64,000 nucleotides of DNA from Pseudobacteroides sp035370245 (GTDB taxonomy: Bacteria > Bacillota > Clostridia > Acetivibrionales > DSM-2933). The notes beneath the pieces were generated by a model. It did not search any database. It was not told the DNA's origin and saw only the letters and a program-made list of their open reading frames with translations. The stretch spans positions 13,737 to 77,736 of the forward strand of contig DAOOVO010000004.1 in NCBI GenBank assembly GCA_035370245.1, given 5' to 3'. A program made the position numbers and the translations under genes. Below are positions 1 through 7,730 of this stretch, piece after piece. Numbering within the stretch: position 1 is the stretch's first letter; each line of letters opens with the position of its first letter.

Positions 1-231
1 ATAGCCCTCAAACTCCTTGTGCCTGAATGTAGGAGCCTTAAGGTCGAATGCCACACACAAATATCCCGGATTCTCCTCATCTAAGTATTTATTCATTATA
101 TTTATAAATCCAAACACTGCATTTGTAAACAGCCCATCGCTTGTAGCAAGCATTTCTTTTCCCTGAAGTCCATAAAATGCCCTGTTTAGAATGCTGTTGC
201 CGTCAATGAGCATTATCTTTTTATTATTCAT
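1..231 (-). CDS. polA: DNA polymerase I, N-terminal part (cut by window edge)
   Basis: Seventy-seven codons are visible, from the ATG at 231-229 to the window edge. The N-terminus has the 5'-3' exonuclease (FEN-like) signature of PolA: IMLIDGNSILNRAFYG, then VFGFINIMNKYL and CVAFDLKAPTFRH, which contains the conserved 'FD' metal-site region. The full protein in this family fills gaps and removes RNA primers during replication and repair. The start codon lies inside the 3' end of the upstream DUF3006 gene, with a GGAGAAA ribosome site in the overlap, so the two are translationally coupled. The polymerase domain is outside the window. Confidence 0.9.
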   Translation of the reverse strand, partial: MNNKKIMLIDGNSILNRAFYGLQGKEMLATSDGLFTNAVFGFINIMNKYLDEENPGYLCVAFDLKAPTFRHKEFEGY

Positions 232-412
232 ATGTTTCTCCATTTATATTTGTTATGTCATATTGACCGTTAATTGTAAGAACCAGTCTATCTCCCGTAT
301 GATATGTATTAATTATATTTTCTTCAGGTATACTGATTTCAATACCTATATCTTCAGACAATAAAACAGCATTTCCATTTTCAATCCTATCTATAACTGC
401 GTTTATTTCCAT
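224..412 (-). CDS. Small DUF3006-family protein
   Basis: A 62-residue protein beginning MEINAVIDRIENGNAVLL, the pattern of the short DUF3006 family (a predicted single small beta-barrel starting with a 'VIDRxExxxAVL' strand). The family function is unknown to me. A GAGGAGAG ribosome site lies 6 nt before the ATG. Its last 8 bp overlap the start of polA, so it is cotranscribed with polA. Confidence 0.7.
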   Translation of the reverse strand: MEINAVIDRIENGNAVLLSEDIGIEISIPEENIINTYHTGDRLVLTINGQYDITNINGETYE

Positions 413-544
413 ATTTTACTCTCCTCTTCTCAAAAACATTTTATATAAATGTTGTAAAATAATATAAATATTGTGAAAAACTCATCTCTAAGACTTTATT
501 GCAATTTATTTCTACATTTCCTGATCCCATAACATATTTTACAC

Positions 545-574
545 AAAAAAATTACAGCGGTAAACAGCTGTAAT
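545..574 (-). terminator. Rho-independent terminator after the anti-sigma gene
   Basis: Inverted repeat ATTACAGC (551-558) / GCTGTAAT (567-574) with an 8-nt loop. On the minus strand it is followed by a run of six T (550-545). It lies between the anti-sigma gene and the DUF3006-polA pair and separates the two units. Confidence 0.7.
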
Positions 575-628
575 TAATTATTTTCAAAAAATTATTAAAT
601 ATTACACTCAAGTGATTCCAAAATCTCA

Positions 629-1915
629 TTATTTTAATTTCTGAACTTTTATTGTGACAGTCATATATTGAGATTGGGCTTCTATTTCATCAAGTTCTTT
701 AGTAAGACTATTTTTTTTGTTAATTAAATCCTTATATTCGCTTGAAGAACTCCATTTGCTGTCCTTTGCTTTGCTTTCGATTTTTTTATCGATTTCATAA
801 AACTCTGCCTGTATTTCCTTCTTCCTGCTTTCATATTCGCTAACTATTACACCATTGATTATTACATTTGATGGGCCGAATATTTCATTGGCCTTTTGAC
901 AAAACAGATCATATTCATTGGCAGGAATCTTGAAACTAAACAATTCACGGCTATCAGCTTCGGGTGAAATACTTTCAGGCATCTTACTAGAAACTCCATC
1001 ACCGGATTCTGTGCCTCTATCCTTCGGCTCTAAAAACTTTGCATTTACACCTATTTCTTCGCCACCTAATGCTAATACGATACTTCTTATGGAATTAATC
1101 CCTGATGAGGTATCTTTTGCATTTACTGTAAAATCAGCCGACTTATATAATTTTTCATCAGGAACCGCTGCAATTGAAGCGGTAGGGAAAGATATATTTA
1201 TATCATCGCTACTATTTGTTGTATCCTGTTTTTCGGTATTAGCATCGCCGGAAGCTATTATAGCAACTTTGTCTTTAGCTTGCTCTATTTCCTGAGAACC
1301 GTTTTTCATATTGGGATTTGAAGTACCTAATGTTACTTGATATTTACTGGCATCTTTATCTATATTACCCGTTATATCTACTGCATCTTGTCCCTGAGCC
1401 TGTTGTATACCCACATCGGCTTGGCTTTTATCATTATTCAGGAATGTCTTCATATTTGATTGAAACTCTGAGTTGCCAAAATCCAAACTTCCATCTTTTG
1501 AAAATTCATTAGTGCTATATTCATTGCTCTCATATGATTGTATAGAATTAACATTAGGCGAACCTTCCTTAAGCCCAATATTGTTATTGTAAACCATCCA
1601 TATTGTAAATATAATCAAAAGCCCCGCTGCCGATGCAAACACATGGGAATACTTTGCAATAACCAGAGATATAACATTTTTCTTTTTAGCCTTTTCTTCC
1701 AACAACCTTTCATGAAGCTCGTCTTTGAAATTTAAAGGCAGGTCTTCATCTGGAGTATCATTAAGCATTGCTATAATGCTTTTCACATCATTAAGCTCAT
1801 TCCTGCAATCTTCGCAGGATGAAATGTGTTCTTCAAACTCAGAAAGCAAATCGCCGGACATATCACCATCAATATATTCAGATATTAGCTCTCTGATATC
1901 TTCACATTTTTTCAT
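629..1915 (-). CDS. Membrane anti-sigma factor with zinc-finger N-terminus
   Basis: About 428 residues from the ATG at 1915, which has an AAAGGGGGG ribosome site; an upstream TTG would add six residues but is poorly placed. The N-terminus has the anti-sigma zinc-binding pattern: Cys4 and H30-x3-C34-x2-C37. One membrane segment (about residues 87-107, LLIIFTIWMVY) follows, then a long Ser/Asn-rich outer domain ending in a charged coiled coil (about 355-410). It overlaps the upstream sigma gene by 14 bp, as expected for a sigma/anti-sigma pair. The cytoplasmic finger would bind the sigma factor and the outer domain would sense an envelope signal (inference). The signal is unknown. Confidence 0.85.
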   Translation of the reverse strand: MKKCEDIRELISEYIDGDMSGDLLSEFEEHISSCEDCRNELNDVKSIIAMLNDTPDEDLPLNFKDELHERLLEEKAKKKNVISLVIAKYSHVFASAAGLLIIFTIWMVYNNNIGLKEGSPNVNSIQSYESNEYSTNEFSKDGSLDFGNSEFQSNMKTFLNNDKSQADVGIQQAQGQDAVDITGNIDKDASKYQVTLGTSNPNMKNGSQEIEQAKDKVAIIASGDANTEKQDTTNSSDDINISFPTASIAAVPDEKLYKSADFTVNAKDTSSGINSIRSIVLALGGEEIGVNAKFLEPKDRGTESGDGVSSKMPESISPEADSRELFSFKIPANEYDLFCQKANEIFGPSNVIINGVIVSEYESRKKEIQAEFYEIDKKIESKAKDSKWSSSSEYKDLINKKNSLTKELDEIEAQSQYMTVTIKVQKLK

Positions 1916-2531
1916 CTCCAGCCCCCCTTTCAATATCTTTGACGAAATTATCCGAAAAAAGTTCCCTTTCTTTTAAAATTATTTCTTTAAGCTGCAGCCT
2001 TGCCCTGTTAATCCTTGATTTTACCGTTCCTACAGGGGTTTTAACAATATCCGATATCTGTTCATAGCTAAATCCCTGAATATCTCTAAGTACAATAATG
2101 AGCTTATATTTTTCAGGCAGCTTGTCTATGGCATTATTTAATGCTGCTTTTAATGTCTTTTGTTCTACTATAACATCAGGTGTCGGTTTATTGTCCTCTA
2201 CCTGTATTATATAATCACCGTTCTCCCTGTGATACTCTTCATCAAGTGACATAACCCACTTGTTTTTGCGTTTTCTGAGTTCATCAAGACAGGCATTGGT
2301 AGCTATTCTGTAAATCCATGTAGAAATTTGGGATTCACCTTTAAAGCTACCCATGGATTTAAAGATCTTGACAAAAACTTCCTGGGTAACCTCACTTGCA
2401 TCATCATGGTTCCCTAAAAGCCTAAGTGCAATATTGAATACTTTTTTTTGATATTTTTCCATCAGCATCTCAAATGCTTTAACATCTCCTTTTTTGGATA
2501 AACCAAGGAGATATTTTTCATTTTCACTCAA
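1902..2531 (-). CDS. ECF sigma factor (SigW-like)
   Basis: A 209-residue sigma-70 family protein with only regions 2 and 4. Region 2 is seen as DASEVTQEVFVKIFKSM and ISTWIYRIATNACLDELRKRK. Region 4 helix-turn-helix is YEQISDIVKTPVGTVKSRINRAR. It starts with TTG at 2531, with GGGGGTG 6 nt upstream; no ATG fits. The 14-bp overlap with the anti-sigma gene implies coupled synthesis. It would direct RNA polymerase to a small envelope-stress regulon; the target promoters cannot be told from here. Confidence 0.9.
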   Translation of the reverse strand: MSENEKYLLGLSKKGDVKAFEMLMEKYQKKVFNIALRLLGNHDDASEVTQEVFVKIFKSMGSFKGESQISTWIYRIATNACLDELRKRKNKWVMSLDEEYHRENGDYIIQVEDNKPTPDVIVEQKTLKAALNNAIDKLPEKYKLIIVLRDIQGFSYEQISDIVKTPVGTVKSRINRARLQLKEIILKERELFSDNFVKDIERGAGDEKM

Positions 2532-2843
2532 GCCTGCACCCCCTTAAGACGGGTTTTATTTTATCTTTTTGTATTTCTACTTGGAAATTAAAAATTCATC
2601 CAGATATTTATCGGCAGAAAAAATGTTATTCCCACACTATATTAATCTTTTACATTTAAATTCTTCTAAATGTATGATTAAGAGTAATAACGCATTTAAT
2701 TTAGCCACAATGAAATTATAGAGAAAATCAGATATAAAATCAATGGTTTATTCTAAGCATAAAAAAACATAAATAAAAGCTGCCATTTCGGCAACTTTTA
2801 TTTATGAATTATTTGTGATTTTATAAAGGAATGATATGCCTAA
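2532..2843. other. Intergenic region between sigma gene and split spoVFB end
   Basis: About 310 bp of AT-rich DNA without a gene. It must hold the promoter of the ECF sigma gene, but I cannot assign one with confidence. Its right part holds the strong hairpin at 2769-2805. Confidence 0.6.
2769..2805. terminator. Strong hairpin terminator downstream of spoVFB
   Basis: Inverted repeat with one internal mismatch: ATAAATAAAAG (2769-2779) pairs with CTTTTATTTAT (2795-2805), and TGCC (2781-2784) with GGCA (2790-2793). The long A/T arms supply a U-tract. It lies 39 bp past the spoVFB stop and would end the spoVFA-spoVFB transcript once the gene is rejoined. Confidence 0.75.
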
Positions 2844-3170
2844 TTATACAATTACCGGTTGTATTTGTTTTCCTTTAAGTGCCTCCAATATTGTGGGCAC
2901 AATGAGTTCCGGCTTTGATATGATTGAATTAGGCTTATCTTTAGGACTATCCTGACCAAAAGGAACAATATACACATATTTGGTATTCATAAGCTTACCA
3001 ATATTCTGAGCATTGGCACCTAACCCGTCATTGGTTGAAATTGCAATTACCGCAGGTTTTTGATTGCGCAGATGAGCTTTAAACGCCATTGTAACCGATG
3101 TATCGGTAATGGCATTTGAAATTTTTGCCAGAGTATTCCCTGTAGGAAATACCCACCAAGTGCAAAACAC
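2844..3170 (-). CDS. spoVFB: Dipicolinate synthase subunit B, 3' half of the split gene
   Basis: The native part is 2844-3144. It encodes TGNTLAKISNAITD, KAHLRNQKPAVIAISTNDGLG and VPFGQDSPKDKPNS, ending GKQIQPVIV: the C-terminal half of the flavoprotein SpoVFB (DpaB). The first nine codons of the open frame (GTG at 3170, FCTWWVFP) come from the inserted element and match nothing in SpoVFB. The missing N-terminal half is at 42293-42582 on the same strand. Joined at the shared 12-bp core the two give a 192-residue protein, close to the roughly 200 of the B. subtilis protein. SpoVFA/SpoVFB make dipicolinic acid in the mother cell. As it stands the fragment has no ribosome site and is probably not translated. 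Confidence 0.93.
   Translation of the reverse strand: MFCTWWVFPTGNTLAKISNAITDTSVTMAFKAHLRNQKPAVIAISTNDGLGANAQNIGKLMNTKYVYIVPFGQDSPKDKPNSIISKPELIVPTILEALKGKQIQPVIV
3133..3167. repeat. Left attachment site of the element (core plus element arm)
   Basis: Core GTATTCCCTGTA at 3133-3144 is identical to 42293-42304. To its left is spoVFB coding sequence. To its right is the element arm, with AGGAAATA next to the central GT and AAGTGCAAAA at 3158-3167. The likely crossover dinucleotide is GT at 3142-3143, from the symmetry of the joined site. Confidence 0.85.
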
Positions 3171-3194
3171 ATTTGAGCATTATTCCTTCCATAA

Positions 3195-3223
3195 TTGCAC
3201 TGCAATGAGCCATATGATATACT
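3195..3223 (+). promoter_or_regulatory. Sigma-A promoter for the cyclophilin-GH81 operon
   Basis: TTGCAC (3195-3200), 17-bp spacer, TATACT (3218-3223), 42 bp before the ATG at 3265. It lies just inside the left end of the element. Confidence 0.75.
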
Positions 3224-3264
3224 TTAGACACTAGACACTTTTATTTACGGAGGTTGGTTTTATC

Positions 3265-4458
3265 ATGATATTTAAAAGACTTTTAAGCATATTTATTGTA
3301 CTTTTGCTCATATCCGGCAGTATGAATATATTCGGTCTTTCAACAGAACTTAAAAATGAATTGAAGGATTCGGTCGTTTTACTAACAAACAGCAATAGAG
3401 CATATGCAAACAACACCGATACATATATAGACACTTCAGACAAGGAAGTAAAGGCACTGGTTAAAAACGGAAGGACCCTTATTCCATTAAGGTTTGTAGC
3501 GGAAAACTTCGGTGCTGATGTAAGCTTTGACAGTAAAACAAGTACCGCAATAATTACATATAACGGTGTACAGGTCAAATTTACTTCTAACAATAAAACA
3601 ATGCTTGTCGGCGATAAAAAAATACTTATGGATGAACCTGCTCAAATCATAAATAACAGAATGCTTATTCCTTTAAGAGCCTTGGCCGAAAATGCCCTCG
3701 GCAAAAAAGTTTTTTATGATAAGGGCCTTATAATTATAAGCCAAACTCAAAAGAATCTTGATTCAAAAAAGGTTGATGAGCTTATTGCGAAGTTCAGCAA
3801 TTCAGATTCACCCTTTGCATATCAGCTTTCAAAGCCTGTAAAAGGAGATATGATAGCTGTTATTAAAACAAATTACGGTGATATAAAAATAAAGCTTTTC
3901 TATGAAGATGCACCAATGACCGTGGAAAATTTTGTTAAATTATCACAAAAAGGATATTATAATGATGTTATATTCCACAGGGTTATAAATGATTTCATGA
4001 TCCAAGGCGGAGATCCTACCGGTACAGGTGCAGGCGGTCAAAGCATCTGGGGCGTGAAATTTCGCGATGAGTTCAGCAATAGGCTATACAACATTCGCGG
4101 TGCCCTTTCTATGGCGAACAGTGGTCCTAATACTAACGGAAGCCAGTTTTTTATAGTTCAGAACAGTAAAATAACCGATGGGTTAAAAGATAACTTATTA
4201 GCTATGGGATTAGATAAGAATCTTGTTGAAGAATATTCAAAAGTAGGCGGCACACCATGGCTTGACGGATATCATTCAGTATTCGGTCAGGTATATGAGG
4301 GAATGGATGTGGTTGATAAGATTGCTGCAGCAAAGACAGGCATCAACGACAGACCTGTTGATGAAATAAAAATTATATCCGTTGAAACGTTTAAATTGGG
4401 CTATGAAGGTCAAAAAATTGTCTTTGAGAAAAGTGCATATGACCCGATGAATCCATAA
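3265..4458 (+). CDS. Secreted cyclophilin-type peptidyl-prolyl isomerase with stalk domain
   Basis: A 397-residue protein; a ribosome site GGAGG precedes the ATG. Residues 1-30 form a signal sequence. About 60-160 is a copper amine oxidase-type 'stalk' domain with two repeats (NGRTLIPLRFVAENFGADV and NNRMLIPLRALAENALG). About 195-380 is a cyclophilin fold with its usual motifs: FHRVINDFMIQGGDPTGTG, ALSMANSGPNTNGSQFFI and VFGQVYEGMDVVDKI. It would catalyse proline cis/trans isomerisation of exported proteins at the cell surface. It is the first gene of an operon with the GH81 glucanase 21 bp downstream, so a folding role for secreted enzymes is plausible. Confidence 0.88.
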   Translation: MIFKRLLSIFIVLLLISGSMNIFGLSTELKNELKDSVVLLTNSNRAYANNTDTYIDTSDKEVKALVKNGRTLIPLRFVAENFGADVSFDSKTSTAIITYNGVQVKFTSNNKTMLVGDKKILMDEPAQIINNRMLIPLRALAENALGKKVFYDKGLIIISQTQKNLDSKKVDELIAKFSNSDSPFAYQLSKPVKGDMIAVIKTNYGDIKIKLFYEDAPMTVENFVKLSQKGYYNDVIFHRVINDFMIQGGDPTGTGAGGQSIWGVKFRDEFSNRLYNIRGALSMANSGPNTNGSQFFIVQNSKITDGLKDNLLAMGLDKNLVEEYSKVGGTPWLDGYHSVFGQVYEGMDVVDKIAAAKTGINDRPVDEIKIISVETFKLGYEGQKIVFEKSAYDPMNP

Positions 4459-4479
4459 ATTTATTTAGGAGAATGCCTT

Positions 4480-7400
4480 ATGTTTAAAATTAGAATTATT
4501 CCGTTAGTCACTGTTTTCACATTAATAACAGCATTGCTGCCTGCATCTCTTCCGGCTTATAGTGCCGACAGCAATTGGATGTATGATCTCGGTGCAGGAA
4601 GCATATCCACTGTTCCGGGCAGTGAGGGTGATGTTCAGGATGTGATATATAAAACATCCAATTACAAAGGAGCCGTACATACAAACAACTGGTCTAGTTC
4701 CGTATACTGGAAGCAGTTCTCGGAGCCTATGTATCCTCACCCCCTTGCATTCAGCTGTGAACCTACGGGACTGCAGGTCGGCAATCCTCCTATCACTCCG
4801 GGAAATGAGCCTATTTCTACGCTGACGGCTGCAAACAGTGATTTTATTGTTGAGCCGTCAACATTTACCCCATTAGATGCAAAAGCCGACAGAGAAACCG
4901 ACTGGGCAATCGATATTATAATGTCAAATGGCTCAAAACAAATGAAGACTACATTGGCCCATGGAAGTCCCTATGCCTATTTCAATTTTGTTGATGCAAA
5001 ACCCAGGCTTGTATTTAAAAACAGCCTACCGACAGTCTATATTGGAAATGCATCAACAAGCTGCCTTGCTGTTAAAGTCAATAACAATTACTACGGATTA
5101 TTTGCACCGACAGGTTCTACATGGACAGGAATAGGTACAAATACATTTAACTGCAATTTACCTTCGGGCAAAAACTATTTTTCCATTGCACTGCTTCCTG
5201 ATAACTCTGAAAGCACTTTTAATTTCTACAAACAGCATGCATATGCATTTATCGATGACACAAAGGTTGAATGGAAGTACAATGAGTCGGACAGTACCGT
5301 TACAACAACATTCAACATATCAACAACCGCAATGGAGGGAACAAACAAAGACACAATAATAGCACTGTACCCCCATCAATGGAGGAACAATTCAAATATA
5401 ACTCCCCTTTCATATACTTATAAGACTATCAGGGGAACAATGAAAACAGTAAAGGGAATTAAATTCACTACCCAATACAAATACACGGGAATACTACCTT
5501 CACTGCCCGATGCCATATCTTCCAATCCTTCTTTAAAAAGCAAATTACAGGAATTTGTGGACCAGGTTGAAAGCAAAACTCCTTACATAGATTCCGATGA
5601 TACATACTGGGCGGGCAAAGACTTCGGCAGAATCGCAAATCTTGTTCCAATTGCCGAGCAAATAGGCGATACAGTAGCTGCCCAAAAGTTTCTCAATGAA
5701 ATGAAGAGCAAGCTTGAAAATTTCTTTACATATACACCCGGTGAAACCAAAAACTATTTTTATTACAACAAAAATTGGGGTACATTGATAGGCTGGCTCC
5801 CAAGCTTCGGCTCTAACAATGAGCTTAATGACCATCACTTCCATTACGGATATTTCATAAACGCTGCTGCACAAATCGCATTGAGGGATCCTTCATGGGC
5901 TTCCGACAGCAGATGGGGTAAAATGGTCAAATTGGTAATAAGTGATTTTGCCAACGGAAGCAGAAACGATGACAGGTTTCCTTTCCTCAGAAATTTTGAC
6001 CCATACGCAGGCCATTCCTGGGCATCAGGTCATGCAATGTTCTGGGACGGAAACAATCAGGAGTCATCCTCCGAGGCATTAAATGCGTATCAGTCCATAA
6101 TACTGTTTGGAGAAGCTATAAAGGATACATCATTAAGAGATCTTGGAATATACCTTTATACTACCGAAATACAAGCTGTAAATAACTACTGGTTCAATCT
6201 TTATGGGGATGTTTTCGATAAAAGCTACCCCCATAATACCATCGGAATGGTATGGGGAGGCAAATATACCCATGGCACATGGTGGACCGCCGACCCTATA
6301 GAAATTCACGGCATCAACTGGCTGCCCATTACAGGCGGTTCTTTGTATCTTGCCACCGTTCCCGGCTATATCAAGCGAAATCTTGACGAAATGTGGGCTG
6401 AATTCAATGCATATACAGGCTCTGACAAAAATCCATCCATGTGGCAGGATATCGTTTGTGAATATATGGCTCTGTATGATCCTGCTGCAGCACTCAATAA
6501 ATGGAACGAAAACGGTGCTGTTGAAGACGGTGAATCAAGAGCTCATACTTACCATTGGATTAGAAATTTGATGGAATTAGGTACACCTGATCTTACAGTA
6601 ACTGCAAATACACCTCTTTATGCAGTGTTTAAAAAGGGAACCACAAAAACATATGTGGCATATAATGCTTCCGATTCTGTAAAAAATGTTGTGTTTTCTG
6701 ACGGAAAAACATTTAATGTTCCACCGAAATCAATGGGTATGTCCGATGGAATCGGAATTTACCCGACTCCTGTAACACCAACTCCGACAAACACACATGC
6801 TTCATCTACTCCGGCATCAACGCCATCCATCATCAAAACGCTTGTAATTGATGATTTTAACAGTTCTGCTCAATGGCAGGCAAAGAAGAACGATCTAAAC
6901 CAGAATATAATTATTCAGGGAGGTATTTACAATCTTGAAGGTGACAACAACCTGCATTTCTTCTATAACGGAATAACAAATCCCGAATACTTTGACACAT
7001 ATATAAACAGGGATATATCGGAATTTGATTATCTTGCAATTACCATTAGAGGAAATGATGGCGGTGAAGACGCAACAATGACTCTTTCACTAAATGACGG
7101 AAGCAAAACTGGTACATTGAATCTATCGGCATATGGCAGCATTACAAACTCATATAAACAAATATTGATACCTCTTTCACACTTTAGTATTAATCTTGCT
7201 AAAGCAGTATTCTTAAGAGTTGCAGGAACAGGAACTGCAAAGACAGTTAAAATTGATGATATTACATTGATAAAAACAGGAATTTCTTCATCCCCTACCA
7301 AAACGCCGAGTACATTGCTTGGGGATTTAAACGGAGATTTCTCCGTCAATATGGCCGATGTAATAATATTGGCTAAAACATTCAATAGTGTAAGAGGTGA

Positions 7401-7503
7401 CGGAAAGTATATTGAATCTAATGATTTAAACAATGACGGTTCCATAAATATGGCCGATGTAGTTATTATCGCAAAGGTATTTAATACGGTATGGCAGCCA
7501 TAA
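4480..7503 (+). CDS. Cellulosomal GH81 endo-beta-1,3-glucanase with dockerin
   Basis: A 1007-residue secreted enzyme with a signal peptide of about 29 residues. Residues about 30-700 match glycoside hydrolase family 81 (laminarinase). The acid-containing motif NDHHFHYGYF is near 449, and AGHSWASGHA with GNNQESSSEALNAY near 512-534 includes the catalytic glutamates. A Thr/Pro linker follows (about 765-785), then a beta-sandwich carbohydrate-binding-like module (about 788-935). The end is a type I dockerin with two calcium-loop repeats (DLNGDFSVNMADVIILAK and DLNNDGSINMADVVIIAK). It would dock on a scaffoldin and cut beta-1,3-glucan. Similar to C. thermocellum Lam81A in layout. Confidence 0.9.
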   Translation: MFKIRIIPLVTVFTLITALLPASLPAYSADSNWMYDLGAGSISTVPGSEGDVQDVIYKTSNYKGAVHTNNWSSSVYWKQFSEPMYPHPLAFSCEPTGLQVGNPPITPGNEPISTLTAANSDFIVEPSTFTPLDAKADRETDWAIDIIMSNGSKQMKTTLAHGSPYAYFNFVDAKPRLVFKNSLPTVYIGNASTSCLAVKVNNNYYGLFAPTGSTWTGIGTNTFNCNLPSGKNYFSIALLPDNSESTFNFYKQHAYAFIDDTKVEWKYNESDSTVTTTFNISTTAMEGTNKDTIIALYPHQWRNNSNITPLSYTYKTIRGTMKTVKGIKFTTQYKYTGILPSLPDAISSNPSLKSKLQEFVDQVESKTPYIDSDDTYWAGKDFGRIANLVPIAEQIGDTVAAQKFLNEMKSKLENFFTYTPGETKNYFYYNKNWGTLIGWLPSFGSNNELNDHHFHYGYFINAAAQIALRDPSWASDSRWGKMVKLVISDFANGSRNDDRFPFLRNFDPYAGHSWASGHAMFWDGNNQESSSEALNAYQSIILFGEAIKDTSLRDLGIYLYTTEIQAVNNYWFNLYGDVFDKSYPHNTIGMVWGGKYTHGTWWTADPIEIHGINWLPITGGSLYLATVPGYIKRNLDEMWAEFNAYTGSDKNPSMWQDIVCEYMALYDPAAALNKWNENGAVEDGESRAHTYHWIRNLMELGTPDLTVTANTPLYAVFKKGTTKTYVAYNASDSVKNVVFSDGKTFNVPPKSMGMSDGIGIYPTPVTPTPTNTHASSTPASTPSIIKTLVIDDFNSSAQWQAKKNDLNQNIIIQGGIYNLEGDNNLHFFYNGITNPEYFDTYINRDISEFDYLAITIRGNDGGEDATMTLSLNDGSKTGTLNLSAYGSITNSYKQILIPLSHFSINLAKAVFLRVAGTGTAKTVKIDDITLIKTGISSSPTKTPSTLLGDLNGDFSVNMADVIILAKTFNSVRGDGKYIESNDLNNDGSINMADVVIIAKVFNTVWQP

Positions 7504-7571
7504 TTTTAAATTTTTCTGCCAGTTTTTCTGCTATATTGATACCACACCGGATTTATTTCACATAAAAAAAG

Positions 7572-7602
7572 TCCCATCACTATGCTCGCCATAATGATGG
7601 GA
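7572..7602. terminator. Bidirectional terminator between GH81 and CotH genes
   Basis: TCCCATCA (7572-7579) pairs with TGATGGGA (7595-7602). An A-run (7564-7570) gives the U-tract for minus-strand transcripts and a T-rich stretch follows on the plus strand. It lies between two convergent genes. Confidence 0.75.
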
Positions 7603-7640
7603 TATCTCTTTGCTTTATTTAATGTATTTTATAAGAATTT

Positions 7641-7679
7641 ATTATTCAAATTCATTATTCAAATTCATTATTCAAATTT
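7641..7679. repeat. Three 13-bp tandem repeats
   Basis: Three copies of ATTATTCAAATTC (last base T in the third) at 7641, 7654 and 7667, just downstream of the CotH stop. Probably slipped-strand expansion of no coding role. Confidence 0.85.
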
Positions 7680-7730
7680 AATATTCAAAATTTCTAACTA
7701 TATTCAACTTTTGCTATTTGCAGCGTTCCA

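Noticed and set aside
918..1295. Plus-strand open frames opposite the anti-sigma gene
   Set aside because: Mirror frames of a well-supported gene with no ribosome site; the same applies to frames opposite pnkp, hen1, pnp and the chemoreceptor.
2600..2640. Sigma-28-type -10 (GCCGATAA) before the ECF sigma gene
   Set aside because: No TAAA -35 element at the required spacing.
7641..7679. Tandem 13-bp repeats as a CRISPR array or iteron origin
   Set aside because: Units are directly adjacent without spacers, AT-only and just three copies, at a gene's 3' end.
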